Shown here: positions 38,068 through 47,312 of the stretch, in pieces | Position numbering within the stretch: position 1 is the stretch's first letter | Layout: each line of letters begins with the position of its first letter | DNA from: Hathewaya histolytica | GTDB taxonomy: Bacteria; Bacillota; Clostridia; Clostridiales; Clostridiaceae | DNA length: 64,000 nucleotides | Assembly (NCBI RefSeq): GCF_901482605.1 | Contig: NZ_LR590481.1 | Span: forward strand, 1,178,001 to 1,242,000 | Reading direction: 5' to 3' | Notes under the pieces: model-generated | Told to the model about the DNA's origin: nothing | Database searches by the model: none | Seen by the model: only the letters and a program-made list of their open reading frames with translations | Made by a program: the position numbers and the translations under genes

Positions 38068-38661
38068 ATGATAAATATGATTAAAGATTGGATAATTAAT
38101 TTAAGTACCATAATAATATTTATAACTTCAGTAGAAATGATACTTCCAAATAACTCAATAAAAAAATATGCAAAATATGTTCTAGGTTTTTTAGTATTAT
38201 TAGCTATATTAAATCCACTTTTAAAGATAATGGATAGAGGGTTTAATTCAACAGATTATAGTATTAAAGCTGAAGATTATATTAAGTCTAATTCCTATGA
38301 AAAGGACGTGGAAAAATATAAAAAAAAGAATTTAGAAAGAACTCTACAAAATTTTAGAGAAAACTTAGCTTTAGAATGCCAGAGCATATTATCTAAACAT
38401 TATAATAAAGAGAATTTTGATATAAATGTTATAGCTCTAATAAATGAGAAGGATAACAAGATAGATTTAAAAGAAATTAGGGTTGGAATTTCAAGTGGTA
38501 AGATTAAAAAAATAAAGCCTGTAAATGTAAGTAATCATAAAGAAGAAGCTGCTAAAATAGAAAATTTAGATGATAAAAAAACTAAGGATATTCAAACAAT
38601 AATTCAAAAAGAGTTTGGGTTTGAGAAAGATAAAATATCGGTATATAGCCTAGATAAATAG
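38068..38661 (+). CDS. spoIIIAF: SpoIIIAF, sporulation membrane protein
   Basis: Protein of 197 residues with two N-terminal membrane helices (about 10-26 and 34-52), followed by a soluble region with the ring-building-motif-like segment near the end (KDIQTIIQKEFGFEKDKISV). AAGGAG precedes the ATG. It sits in order between spoIIIAE and spoIIIAG. Confidence 0.92.
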   Translation: MINMIKDWIINLSTIIIFITSVEMILPNNSIKKYAKYVLGFLVLLAILNPLLKIMDRGFNSTDYSIKAEDYIKSNSYEKDVEKYKKKNLERTLQNFRENLALECQSILSKHYNKENFDINVIALINEKDNKIDLKEIRVGISSGKIKKIKPVNVSNHKEEAAKIENLDDKKTKDIQTIIQKEFGFEKDKISVYSLDK

Positions 38662-38673
38662 GAGGATAGCATT

Positions 38674-39357
38674 ATGGAAGATTTAATGGAAAAAATCAAA
38701 AAAAAGTTTAAAGATATATTAAATAATGAGAGCAAGGAAAGAAAGGAGGATACTAAAAGTAAAATTAAGAAAAATAGCTATGGAAATTTAATTATTTTAG
38801 TTCTAATTGGCAGCCTTTTTGTTATAGGTGGTAATCTTCTATCTAAACAAAGCAAGAATATAGCTGTTATGAATAGGGTAAAAGAGGATGACAAAACACA
38901 AAAAGAAAGTGAAACTAGCATAAGAACTAGTGGGGATTACAAAAGTGAAATAGATTTAAAAGAATATAGTGAAAATTTAAATAATAAGTTAAAGAATATA
39001 TTAGGATTAATAGATGGAGTAGGAAAAGTAGATAGTTTAATTTATTTTGATGGTGGAGAAGAATATGTTCCCGCAACTAATATTAATAATTCCATAAGTA
39101 AGACAGAAGAAACAGATACTAGCGGAGGGAAAAGGAAAATTGACCAGAATAACGATGGAAAAACTATTGTTACCTTCAATGATGGAAATAGTACTAAGCC
39201 TCTAATTAAAAATAAGAAGAATCCTAAAATTACAGGAGTTTGTATAGTTGCTGAAGGTGCTGATAATAAAGTTACAGAACTAAGAATTGTAGAAGCTGTT
39301 GTTAACCTTTTTAATTTACCTGATAAAAAAGTTCAGGTATATCCAATGAAAAGATAG
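38674..39357 (+). CDS. spoIIIAG: SpoIIIAG, ring-forming sporulation protein
   Basis: Protein of 227 residues with a Lys-rich cytoplasmic tail, one membrane helix (about 34-50) and a ring-building-motif domain. The domain contains LNNKLKNILGLIDGVGKVD and ITGVCIVAEGADNKVT, and the beta-triangle insertion between them is present. SpoIIIAG forms large rings in the intermembrane space. RBS AGGAGG. Confidence 0.93.
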   Translation: MEDLMEKIKKKFKDILNNESKERKEDTKSKIKKNSYGNLIILVLIGSLFVIGGNLLSKQSKNIAVMNRVKEDDKTQKESETSIRTSGDYKSEIDLKEYSENLNNKLKNILGLIDGVGKVDSLIYFDGGEEYVPATNINNSISKTEETDTSGGKRKIDQNNDGKTIVTFNDGNSTKPLIKNKKNPKITGVCIVAEGADNKVTELRIVEAVVNLFNLPDKKVQVYPMKR

Positions 39358-39400
39358 CATATAAATATTGTAGAAAGTTAAAATTTGGGGGGAATTAGAT

Positions 39401-39901
39401 ATGAATAGAAAACAATCAGTAATTATAGTGGGATTATTAGCTTTAGTTGCTTTTACAGGATATCTTGCAATTCAACTAAATAGTCCTATCTACGATGCTA
39501 ATGCACCTTTGGATGACAAAAGTGCAGTTACTATGAAAGAGACTAAGGCATCTGGAGGAGGATTCTTTGTAGAACAAAGATTAACTCGTGATAGAAGTAA
39601 AGCTACAGCATATCAAACATTACAAAATTTAATTGATGATGAAAATGCGCCAAAGGAAGAAAGAGAGAAAGCATCAGATCAATATAGAACTTTAGCTTTA
39701 ACATCTGAAAGAGAAGTAGATTTAGAATCAAAATTAAAAGGAAAAGGTTTTGAAGATGTAATATGCTTTATCGATGGAAACAAGGTAAAGGTATTTATAA
39801 AATCTAGTAAAGAACTAAACGAATCTCAAATTAAATTAATCAAAGATGAAGTCTTAAGCAGTACAAAAATTAAAGATGTAGAAATTACAGTAAAAAAATA
39901 A
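39401..39901 (+). CDS. spoIIIAH: SpoIIIAH, SpoIIQ partner
   Basis: Protein of 166 residues with an N-terminal membrane helix (about 5-25) and a C-terminal YscJ/FliF-like domain (about 90-166: LESKLKGKGFEDVICFIDG). The mother-cell protein SpoIIIAH binds SpoIIQ from the forespore and links the two membranes. Last gene of the spoIIIA operon. RBS GGGGGG. Confidence 0.94.
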   Translation: MNRKQSVIIVGLLALVAFTGYLAIQLNSPIYDANAPLDDKSAVTMKETKASGGGFFVEQRLTRDRSKATAYQTLQNLIDDENAPKEEREKASDQYRTLALTSEREVDLESKLKGKGFEDVICFIDGNKVKVFIKSSKELNESQIKLIKDEVLSSTKIKDVEITVKK

Positions 39902-39913
39902 GTGGGAAATCAT

Positions 39914-39942
39914 TTGTAAAATATATTCATATTTGATATAAT
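39914..39942 (+). promoter_or_regulatory. Sigma-A type promoter for the asp23-like gene
   Basis: TTGTAA (39914-39919), a 17-nt spacer and a perfect TATAAT (39937-39942). Confidence 0.65.
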
Positions 39943-39987
39943 GAACATAAAACATAGTTACCTAAGTATATCCAAGGGGGTACGAAA

Positions 39988-40374
39988 ATGTCAGAAAACA
40001 TTTATAATGACGAAGAAAAAGGAATAGTTAAAATTTCTGATGAAGTTGTAGGAGTGATAGCTGGATTGGCAGCGGCAGAAATTAAAGGTATAGTTGGAAT
40101 GAGCTCCGGTATAGTTGGAGGATTTACAGAAATCCTAAGTGGCAAAAAAAACTTTTCAAAGGGTGTAAGAGTTAATTTAGCTGAAGATAATTCTTCTATA
40201 GATTTATTCGTAGTGGTTGAATATGGAATTAAAATTCATGAAGTTGCAAAGTCTGCTCAAGAGAATGTGAAAAAAGCAGTAGAATCTATGACAGGATTAC
40301 AAGTTGATTCAGTAAATGTATTTGTTCAAAATGTAGAACTTCCTAAAAGAGAAGAAGAACTATTAGAAGAATAG
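39988..40374 (+). CDS. Asp23/YqhY family envelope stress protein
   Basis: Protein of 128 residues, all Asp23 domain: GIVKISDEVVGVIAGLAA at the N-terminus and VNVFVQNVELP at the end. In Bacillus the yqhY gene is next to accBC and nusB and affects fatty-acid and envelope homeostasis. Here accBC is absent, but the link to nusB is kept. It has its own promoter and terminator, so it is monocistronic. Confidence 0.92.
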   Translation: MSENIYNDEEKGIVKISDEVVGVIAGLAAAEIKGIVGMSSGIVGGFTEILSGKKNFSKGVRVNLAEDNSSIDLFVVVEYGIKIHEVAKSAQENVKKAVESMTGLQVDSVNVFVQNVELPKREEELLEE

Positions 40375-40378
40375 AAAT

Positions 40379-40420
40379 ATAACGCCTTCCTAAATTTTAG
40401 GAAGGCGTTATATTTTCTTA
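40379..40420 (+). terminator. Terminator after asp23-like gene
   Basis: Perfect 16-bp stem (ATAACGCCTTCCTAAA / TTTAGGAAGGCGTTAT) and a T-rich tail. Confidence 0.92.
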
Positions 40421-40490
40421 CATTAAATTTTTAAATATACATAAATTAGTTAAATATAGTATAATATAAATGCAGTATAGTGAATTCGTC

Positions 40491-40518
40491 TTGATAATAT
40501 TTTCCTAGTTAATATATT
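40491..40518 (+). promoter_or_regulatory. Candidate promoter for the nusB-folD-xseAB-ispA operon
   Basis: TTGATA (40491-40496), a 16-nt spacer and TATATT (40513-40518), about 60 bp before the nusB start. Confidence 0.45.
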
Positions 40519-40576
40519 AAGATTGTGGTATTATATTTAAGTGTTTTATTAAGCATAAGAGGAGGAAAAGAGAATT

Positions 40577-40975
40577 ATGAACAGAAAAATATCTAGAGAA
40601 GTTGCTATGAAGGTCTTATATCAGATGTTAATAAATAAAGATACATATGAAAATGTAAAAGAAAATTTATATGAAATTGTAAAAGCTGAAGAGTTAAAAA
40701 GTATTGACAATACATACATAGACACGGTAGTTAAAGGTGTTATAGATAATATAGATGAATTAGATAAGAAAATAGAAGATAACTTAGTTAATTGGAAAAT
40801 AAATAGAATACCTAAAGTTAACTTATGTATACTAAGATTAAGTATATATGAAATATTATATCTAGAAGAAATTCCCAATAAAGTTTCTATAAATGAAGCA
40901 GTAGAACTTACTAAAAAATATTCAGATGATAAATCTAGTAAATTCATTAATGGTGTTTTAGCAAAGTTTTTATAA
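40577..40975 (+). CDS. nusB: NusB transcription antitermination factor
   Basis: All-helical RNA-binding protein of 132 residues. It binds boxA of rRNA operons with NusE/S10. Family pattern [17 protein letters not shown] at the N-terminus and [17 protein letters not shown] near the end. RBS AGAGGAGG. First gene of the nusB-folD-xseA-xseB-ispA string. Confidence 0.95.
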   Translation: MNRKISREVAMKVLYQMLINKDTYENVKENLYEIVKAEELKSIDNTYIDTVVKGVIDNIDELDKKIEDNLVNWKINRIPKVNLCILRLSIYEILYLEEIPNKVSINEAVELTKKYSDDKSSKFINGVLAKFL

Positions 40976-41046
40976 TATCCTTAAATTGATAGGCATTTTA
41001 TCTTTTGATAAATTTTCTATAAAAATATGATTAAGGGGAGATACAA

Positions 41047-41895
41047 ATGGGTATTGTTTTAAAAGGTAAGGAATTAAATGAGGTTTATACTAGTAAGCTT
41101 AAAACTATGGTAGACAAAAGAAGAAATGAAGGAAAAAATATTCCTTGTTTAACGGCAGTACTTGTAGGAAACGATGGTGGATCTCTTTTTTATGTAAACT
41201 ATCAGAAGAAAATGTGTGATAAAGTAGGAATTAAATATAATTTAATTCACTTAGAAGAAGATACTAATGAGGAGAAATTACTAAAAACTATAGAAAAATT
41301 AAATGAATATAGGGAAGTTCATGGTATTATACTACAATTACCACTGCCAAAAGGTCTAAACCCTAAAAAGATCACATCTTGTATAAGTGAAAATAAAGAT
41401 GTAGATGGATTAACTGATATAAACATAGGTAAATTATTTAAAGGTGAAGACTGTTTTATACCATGCACGCCTCGTTCAGTGCTAGAGATAGTAAAGTCTA
41501 CGGGAGAAAAAATAGAAGGAAAGAATGCAGTTATAGTTGGTAGAAGTAATATAGTTGGAAAGCCAGCAGCTATGCTATTTTTACAAGAAAATGCTACAGT
41601 TACCATAGCACATTCTAGAACTGAAAGTTTAAACGAAGTTACAAATAAAGCAGACATATTAGTTGCTTGCGTTGGAGTACCAGGATTAATTACAAAGGAA
41701 TATGTAAAAGAAGGGGCAATTGTTATAGATGTGGGTACCTCTAATGTAGATGGTAAAATGAAGGGTGATGTAGATTTTGATGGAGTAATAGAAAAGGCTG
41801 CATATGTAACACCAGTCCCAGGTGGAGTAGGATCGGTCACAACAATGATGCTTATACAAAATACGGTAGAAGCTGCGGAAAGGTTTGATAAATAG
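41047..41895 (+). CDS. folD: FolD, methylenetetrahydrofolate dehydrogenase/cyclohydrolase
   Basis: Bifunctional one-carbon enzyme of 282 residues. The catalytic YxxxK lies in FYVNYQKKMCDK. HGIILQLPLPKG and PCTPRSVLEIV are substrate-site strings. The NADP-binding fold has VIVGRSNIVGKP, and the end has TPVPGGVGSVTTMML. RBS AGGGGAG. xseA follows after 3 bp. Confidence 0.97.
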   Translation: MGIVLKGKELNEVYTSKLKTMVDKRRNEGKNIPCLTAVLVGNDGGSLFYVNYQKKMCDKVGIKYNLIHLEEDTNEEKLLKTIEKLNEYREVHGIILQLPLPKGLNPKKITSCISENKDVDGLTDINIGKLFKGEDCFIPCTPRSVLEIVKSTGEKIEGKNAVIVGRSNIVGKPAAMLFLQENATVTIAHSRTESLNEVTNKADILVACVGVPGLITKEYVKEGAIVIDVGTSNVDGKMKGDVDFDGVIEKAAYVTPVPGGVGSVTTMMLIQNTVEAAERFDK

Positions 41896-41898
41896 AAA

Positions 41899-43098
41899 AT
41901 GTTAATTAAAGTTTTAACAGTTTCAAATTTAAACAACTATATTAAAAAGTCTTTTGATAATGATGTTATCCTAAATAATGTTTATGTTAAAGGTGAACTA
42001 TCTAATTTTAAAGTTCACAGTAGTGGGCATATATATTTTTCTATAAAAGATTCTGGCTCCAAATTGAATTGTATAATGTTCAGAGACTATGCAAATACTT
42101 TAAAGTTCACTCCAAAAGAAGGGGATAAAGTAGTTGTAAAGGGAAGGGTTTCAGTCTATGAAAAAGAAGGATATTATCAGTTATATGCAAGAGAGATTGA
42201 ACTTGAGGGCATCGGAGAACTTTATTATGAGTTCAATCTTTTAAAAGAAAAATTAAAGGAAGAAGGCCTTTTTGAAGAAAGACATAAAAAAGCATTACCT
42301 CTATATCCAAAGCGTATAGGGGTAATAACTTCCCCTACAGGAGCAGCCGTAAGGGATATTATTAATGTTTCATTAAGGAGAAATCCAAAGACAAATATCT
42401 TAATATATCCATCCCTTGTTCAAGGTGATTCAGCTCCAGAAAATTTAATTAAAGGTATAAAATATTTAAATAATATGGAAGATATAGACCTTATAATACT
42501 GGCAAGAGGTGGGGGCTCTATTGAAGAATTGTGGGCATTTAACAATGAAAAATTAGCCTATGCAATACATAACTCTAAAAAGCCCATAATTTCTGGAGTA
42601 GGTCACGAAACAGATTTTACAATTTCAGATTTTGTAAGTGACATGAGAGCAGCGACTCCTTCAGCAGCGGCAGAAATAGCAGTGCCATCCTATACGGAAT
42701 TAAAAGATAGAATTTTTAATTTAACTCTTAATTTAAATAACAATATAGTATTTAAATTAAGAGAGGAAAAGGATAAGGTAAGCATAGTATTACACAAATT
42801 AAAATTACAAAGTCCTAAATCATATATAGTAAATCAATATGAATATATAGATTTCTTAATAAGCAAACTTAATAATAATATAGATTTCAATATAGGGTTA
42901 GAGAAAGAAAATTTAATTAAAAATGTATCCTTATTAGATGCACATAATCCATACAATGTACTTAAAAGAGGATACTCTATTTTGCAAGATAAGAATTTTA
43001 ATATAATTAATAGCAAAGAGCAATTATCTAAAGAAAAAGAGGTTTTGATAACTTTAAAAGATGGAAAAATTAAGCTTAAAATAGAGGTGGTGGAATAA
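41899..43098 (+). CDS. xseA: Exodeoxyribonuclease VII large subunit
   Basis: Protein of 399 residues with an N-terminal OB fold (LTVSNLNNYIKKSFD, GELSNFKVHSSGHIYFS), a catalytic domain (GVITSPTGAAVRDIINV, GGGSIEELWAF, SGVGHETDFT) and a coiled-coil region that binds several XseB subunits. There is no convincing Shine-Dalgarno, so it is probably translated by coupling from folD, 3 bp upstream. Confidence 0.96.
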   Translation: MLIKVLTVSNLNNYIKKSFDNDVILNNVYVKGELSNFKVHSSGHIYFSIKDSGSKLNCIMFRDYANTLKFTPKEGDKVVVKGRVSVYEKEGYYQLYAREIELEGIGELYYEFNLLKEKLKEEGLFEERHKKALPLYPKRIGVITSPTGAAVRDIINVSLRRNPKTNILIYPSLVQGDSAPENLIKGIKYLNNMEDIDLIILARGGGSIEELWAFNNEKLAYAIHNSKKPIISGVGHETDFTISDFVSDMRAATPSAAAEIAVPSYTELKDRIFNLTLNLNNNIVFKLREEKDKVSIVLHKLKLQSPKSYIVNQYEYIDFLISKLNNNIDFNIGLEKENLIKNVSLLDAHNPYNVLKRGYSILQDKNFNIINSKEQLSKEKEVLITLKDGKIKLKIEVVE

Positions 43099-43101
43099 TA
43101 A

Positions 43102-43326
43102 ATGGCAGGTAAAAAACAGTCTTATGAAACCATGATTAAAAAACTCGAAGATATAGTGGGGAAAATGGATAATTCCGACTTGAAATTAGAGGATAGAATA
43201 AAAAACTATGAAGAAGGAATAAAATTATCTCAAAATTTATTTAAAATTTTAGATGATATGGAAGGTAAAATAAACATACTTAGAAATGGTGAAGAGAATA
43301 GTTTTTTAGAGGAAGACGGAAATTAA
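43102..43326 (+). CDS. xseB: Exodeoxyribonuclease VII small subunit
   Basis: Helical-hairpin protein of 74 residues, with SYETMIKKLEDIVGKMD and EDRIKNYEEGIKL. It binds the coiled coil of XseA. It starts 3 bp after xseA and is followed by ispA after 13 bp. Confidence 0.94.
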   Translation: MAGKKQSYETMIKKLEDIVGKMDNSDLKLEDRIKNYEEGIKLSQNLFKILDDMEGKINILRNGEENSFLEEDGN

Positions 43327-43339
43327 ATGAGGTAAGAAT

Positions 43340-44206
43340 ATGAGCTATAAACTTTTAAAAGAAGAAATTGATAACTTTCTTAAGGAATACTTTGAAGGTA
43401 AGGGTTCTTATAATAAAATAATTTATGATGCAATGTCTTATAGTTTAAATATTGGTGGTAAGAGAATAAGACCAATATTAGCTATCTTAACTTATAAATT
43501 ATATAATAATGACTACAAAACAATACTTCCTATAGCAGCGGCCATAGAAATGATACATACATATTCCTTAGTTCATGACGACCTACCTTCCATGGATAAT
43601 GATGATTTAAGAAGAGGAAAGCCAACCAATCATAAAGTATATGGAGAAGCTATAGCAATACTTGCAGGAGACGCTCTTTTAAATGAGGCATTTAATATAA
43701 TGATTTCTTGTGATATAGCAGATGATGTTAAATTAAGTGTCATGAACATTATATCAAAAGCTGCATCTGCAGAAGGAATGATAGGCGGTCAAGTAGTAGA
43801 TATTTTAAGTGAAAATAAAGAGATTGAAAAAGAAGAACTTTACTATATGCATAGTAAAAAAACTGGTGAACTTATAAAATCTTCTATTTTAGCTGGAGCC
43901 TTTTTAGGAAAAGCTGAAGAGAAAGAATTAGATATATTAAGAGAGTATGGAGAAAAACTGGGACTTGTATTTCAAATTATAGATGACATATTAGATGTGG
44001 ATGGAGATGCAAATAAGCTAGGTAAAAACATAGAAATGGATTTAACAAGACATAAGACGAATTTTATAACCATATATGGACTAGAAGGATGTAGAAAACT
44101 AGCAAAGGAAATAACTAATGAGTGTTTTTCTCTTTTAGATAGATTAGATAAAGATGTAGAGGAATTAAAAATGCTTACAGAGTTTTTATTAATACGAGAG
44201 TTTTAG
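43340..44206 (+). CDS. ispA: Farnesyl diphosphate synthase (geranyltranstransferase)
   Basis: Isoprenoid chain-elongation enzyme of 288 residues. The two Asp-rich motifs are the first DDLPSMDNDD and the second IIDDILDVDGD. GGKRIRPILAIL and GGQVVDI are also typical. It supplies farnesyl diphosphate for the undecaprenyl carrier. Its neighbour two genes down, dxs, makes the starting precursor, and the two flank the OLE RNA. Confidence 0.96.
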   Translation: MSYKLLKEEIDNFLKEYFEGKGSYNKIIYDAMSYSLNIGGKRIRPILAILTYKLYNNDYKTILPIAAAIEMIHTYSLVHDDLPSMDNDDLRRGKPTNHKVYGEAIAILAGDALLNEAFNIMISCDIADDVKLSVMNIISKAASAEGMIGGQVVDILSENKEIEKEELYYMHSKKTGELIKSSILAGAFLGKAEEKELDILREYGEKLGLVFQIIDDILDVDGDANKLGKNIEMDLTRHKTNFITIYGLEGCRKLAKEITNECFSLLDRLDKDVEELKMLTEFLLIREF

Positions 44207-44249
44207 CTTTATAAAAAGTTTTAGTAGGTACAAAGTTTATTTAGAAATT

Positions 44250-44278
44250 TTGTATAAAAATTAATTTTATGATATAAT
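44250..44278 (+). promoter_or_regulatory. Promoter of the OLE RNA
   Basis: TTGTAT (44250-44255), a 17-nt spacer and a perfect TATAAT (44273-44278). The predicted start (about 44285) falls 3 nt before the 5' arm of the closing helix of the RNA, which supports an independent transcript. Confidence 0.7.
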
Positions 44279-44284
44279 TTACGA

Positions 44285-44834
44285 AGAAAGTGGTATAGTA
44301 TTCTAGTCGGGTAACTATTTTTGAAGGCGGGGCTAAAAATCCGTTGAAGGGCATATCGATGAAGTTCCTTGTGCTGGCTTATAACGCCCAGTCATGGGCT
44401 GGTGCTGGGAGTAAGAAAGTGGGGCAGCCGCAATGGCATGCGGTCCTGACCCTACTTTCGCGGAGACCATAACTTGTGGAATGGGCTAGATACCCATTCT
44501 ACGATTATGGATTAAACCTACATTGTGGTGATCAGCTATGTGTAGTGTAGCCTGCCTTGAGTGATTTAGGTAGAGGCATATTAGCTTAAACCTAGGTTGC
44601 AAAAGAGGCTAAAGAAATAGCCAACTGTTGAGGAAAGCTCCTAGACTATTCGCTAAGAGGTATATTGGGGATTATAGTATGGTCTAAGTGGTAGTTCAGT
44701 ACTATAAATAGGTGACATTATAGATAGAAGTTAAAGGGAAACCATCAAAGTGGCGACATTTTGATTTTTCTATGGGAAATCCAACTGGACCTAAGCCATA
44801 AAGTTTACTCAATATACTACCACTTGCTTTTTTT
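44285..44834 (+). ncRNA. ole: OLE RNA (ornate large extremophilic RNA)
   Basis: A 640-bp gap between ispA and an oapA-like gene is GC-richer and more structured than its surroundings and has no coding frame. The 5' arm at 44288-44301 (AAGTGGTA..GTAT) pairs with 44814-44825 (ATAC TACCACTT), closing a domain of about 540 nt; T-rich sequence follows. Internal hairpins include CCGCA...TGCGG near 44429 and GAATGGG...CCCATTC at about 44480-44500, nested in CCATAA...TTATGG (44468-44510). The location (after ispA, before oapA-dxs) is the known OLE context, and OLE is the only large RNA class I know there. In Bacillus halodurans it forms a membrane ribonucleoprotein with OapA/B/C and affects Mg2+, alcohol and cold tolerance. 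Exact ends are estimated. Confidence 0.85.
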
Positions 44835-44847
44835 GGGGGTATTAAAC

Positions 44848-45426
44848 TTGGAAGAGAGTAATAAAAAAAAGAATAAAAAAAAGGGGAAGTCTTTTAGTCA
44901 AAAAAAATGGATAATAACAATATTTATTTGGACTATATTGCTTGGTGGAAGTATATCCCTTTTATCTGATTCGCTACTAGGCAATTCATCATTGTTAGTA
45001 GCTTTTATTTTATTAACATTGATTATTCTAATTGGGATATTTTTTGATGCTATAGGAACAGCAGTAACTTCTGCGAGTGAAGTACCATTTCATGCAATGG
45101 CTTCCAAGAAGATTAGTGGAGCTAAAACAGCTGTTTCTCTAATTAGAAATGCAGATAAAGTAGCAAATTTTTGTAATGATGTTATTGGAGATATATGCGG
45201 TATTGTCAGTGGTTCTGCAGGGGCTATAATAACTAAAAAGTTTATGGAAAATTTAACTCCAAAGGAAAATGTTTTGAGTGTTATATTGCCTGCAATAATA
45301 GGAGCTTTAACGGCAGCATTTACTATTGGTGGCAAGGCTCTAGGAAAAAATTATGCTATAAAAAATTCAAATAACATTATATTTAATGTAGCAAAGTTTA
45401 TTCAATTTTTTAAAAAGGAAAGATGA
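44848..45426 (+). CDS. oapA: OapA, OLE-associated membrane protein
   Basis: The start is TTG 44848, with GGGGG 8 nt upstream; the longer frame from 44761 would run through the end of the RNA gene. The product has 192 residues: a very basic N-terminal segment ([19 protein letters not shown]) suited to RNA contact, two membrane helices (about 25-45 and 50-70), and a conserved cytoplasmic region [13 protein letters not shown]. An [17 protein letters not shown] stretch rich in acidic residues and a last pair of hydrophobic segments follow. The size (about 21 kDa), topology and position between ole and dxs match OapA, which binds OLE RNA and brings it to the membrane. The stop overlaps an ATG (ATGA) before dxs. 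Confidence 0.88.
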   Translation: MEESNKKKNKKKGKSFSQKKWIITIFIWTILLGGSISLLSDSLLGNSSLLVAFILLTLIILIGIFFDAIGTAVTSASEVPFHAMASKKISGAKTAVSLIRNADKVANFCNDVIGDICGIVSGSAGAIITKKFMENLTPKENVLSVILPAIIGALTAAFTIGGKALGKNYAIKNSNNIIFNVAKFIQFFKKER

Positions 45427-45428
45427 AA

Positions 45429-47300
45429 ATGAGTGGGAAATTAGATAATTATTCGAATATAGATGAAATAAAAGAGATGTCTATAAAGGATTTAGAGAAT
45501 TTTTCTGTAGACGTTAGAAAATTTTTAATAGATAAGGTTTCAAAAACTGGTGGACATTTGGCTTCAAATTTAGGTGTAGTAGAATTAACTTTAAGTCTTT
45601 ATAAAGTTTTCGACTTTAATAATGATAGAGTAATATGGGATGTAGGACATCAATCATATGTACATAAGATATTAACTGGGAGAAAAGATAAATTTGACAA
45701 CTTAAGAAACTATGGTGGTCTTAGTGGTTTTCCTAAGAGAAGTGAAAGTAAGTATGACTGCTTTGAAACAGGACATAGCTCAACATCTGTTTCAGCTGGT
45801 TTAGGTATTGCAAGAGCTAGAGATTTAAGTGGTAAAAAGTATGATGTAGTTTCAGTTATAGGTGACGGTGCATTAACAGGAGGCATGGCATTAGAAGCTT
45901 TAAATGATCTTGGGTATAATAAAACTAAAATGATAATCATTTTAAACGATAATCAAATGTCCATAGCTGAGAATGTAGGAGGAGTTTCTACTTATCTAAG
46001 TAAGCTAAGAACGAATCCTACGTACAACAAATTAAAAAGTGATGTAAACTCTACTTTAAGTAAGATTCCTGCAGTAGGAAAAGAGATGGTATCATCAATA
46101 CAAAAATTAAAAGATGGATTTAAACAAATCATGGTTCCAGGCATGTTTTTTGAAGAAGTAGGAATCAGATATTTTGGACCAATAGACGGGCATAATATAA
46201 AAGATTTAACTGAGGTATTATCTCAAGCAAAACAAATTAATGAACCAGTTATAATACATGTGATTACTAAAAAGGGAAAAGGCTATAAATACGCAGAGCA
46301 AAATCCTAATAAATTTCACGGGGTGGGACCATTCAATTTTTCTAATGGAAAAACTGGATCTTCAAGTGGAGTATCATATTCCAAAGCTTTTGGTGATTCA
46401 ATGATTGAACTTGCTAGGGAGAATAAAGACATTGTTGCTATTACAGCAGCTATGCCTGATGGAACTGGACTAAATGATTTTAAGAAAGCCTATAAAAATA
46501 GATTTTTTGATGTAGGAATTGCAGAGCAACATGCTGTAACATTAGCAGCTGGTATGGCATCTAATGGGCTTAAACCAGTTTTTGCTGTGTATTCAACGTT
46601 CTTACAAAGAGCCTTTGATCAAGTTTTACATGATGTATCAATACAGAACTTACCAGTAGTTTTTGCTATTGATAGAGCTGGTATAGTAGGACAAGATGGA
46701 GAGACCCATCAAGGGATTTTTGACCTTTCATATTTATCTCCTATACCGAACATGACAATAATGGCTCCTAAATGTGTAGATGAACTAAAATATATGTTGA
46801 AATGGGCTACAAGTCAAGATTTCGGTCCTATAGCTATAAGATATCCACGAGGTGGAGATAACCAAAATGTAAAATTTTCTCCTGTTAAAGAATTCAAAAG
46901 AGGAGAATGGGAAATAATATATGGTTCTGCAAAAATATCTATAATAGCCACAGGGAAAATGGTTCAACATGCTGTTTTAGCTAGAGAAGAACTACAGCTT
47001 AGGAACATAGATTGCGAAGTTATAAATGCAACCTTTATAAAGCCTATAGATGAAAAAATGATTAGGCACATGTCTAAAAACTCAGAATTAATTGTAACTA
47101 TAGAAGATAATATTATTCAAGGGGGTCTAGCATCATTAGTAAATAGGAGTCTAGTTGAAAACTCTTATAAAGGAAAAGTTATTAATTTAGGCTTTAATGA
47201 TGAATTTGTAACTCATGGTTCAGTAGATGAACTGTATAGATTGCATAAATTAGATTCTAATAGTATTGTAGAAAGAATTTTAAAAGAGTACAATAAATAA
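45429..47300 (+). CDS. dxs: 1-deoxy-D-xylulose-5-phosphate synthase
   Basis: First enzyme of the MEP isoprenoid pathway (pyruvate + glyceraldehyde-3-phosphate), thiamine diphosphate dependent. I take the second ATG (45429), which lies 8 nt from AAGGAA, giving 623 residues. Motifs are [16 protein letters not shown], the ThDP motif [30 protein letters not shown] and [14 protein letters not shown]. It is directly after oapA and is probably transcribed with it. Confidence 0.95.
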   Translation: MSGKLDNYSNIDEIKEMSIKDLENFSVDVRKFLIDKVSKTGGHLASNLGVVELTLSLYKVFDFNNDRVIWDVGHQSYVHKILTGRKDKFDNLRNYGGLSGFPKRSESKYDCFETGHSSTSVSAGLGIARARDLSGKKYDVVSVIGDGALTGGMALEALNDLGYNKTKMIIILNDNQMSIAENVGGVSTYLSKLRTNPTYNKLKSDVNSTLSKIPAVGKEMVSSIQKLKDGFKQIMVPGMFFEEVGIRYFGPIDGHNIKDLTEVLSQAKQINEPVIIHVITKKGKGYKYAEQNPNKFHGVGPFNFSNGKTGSSSGVSYSKAFGDSMIELARENKDIVAITAAMPDGTGLNDFKKAYKNRFFDVGIAEQHAVTLAAGMASNGLKPVFAVYSTFLQRAFDQVLHDVSIQNLPVVFAIDRAGIVGQDGETHQGIFDLSYLSPIPNMTIMAPKCVDELKYMLKWATSQDFGPIAIRYPRGGDNQNVKFSPVKEFKRGEWEIIYGSAKISIIATGKMVQHAVLAREELQLRNIDCEVINATFIKPIDEKMIRHMSKNSELIVTIEDNIIQGGLASLVNRSLVENSYKGKVINLGFNDEFVTHGSVDELYRLHKLDSNSIVERILKEYNK

Positions 47301-47312
47301 TAGGTGACATAT

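Noticed and set aside
41319-41936. Minus-strand open frame of 205 codons opposite folD
   Set aside because: No RBS and composition of a shadow frame; folD on the plus strand has all catalytic motifs.
44285-44834. Possible group II intron or other ribozyme in the ispA-oapA gap
   Set aside because: No domain V hairpin, no reverse transcriptase gene and no exon-like insertion site. The context and the neighbouring membrane protein fit OLE RNA better.
44761-44847. Longer N-terminus of the OapA frame starting at TTG 44761
   Set aside because: These codons lie in the 3' part of the structured RNA and have no RBS. TTG 44848 has GGGGG at good spacing and begins with the expected basic segment.
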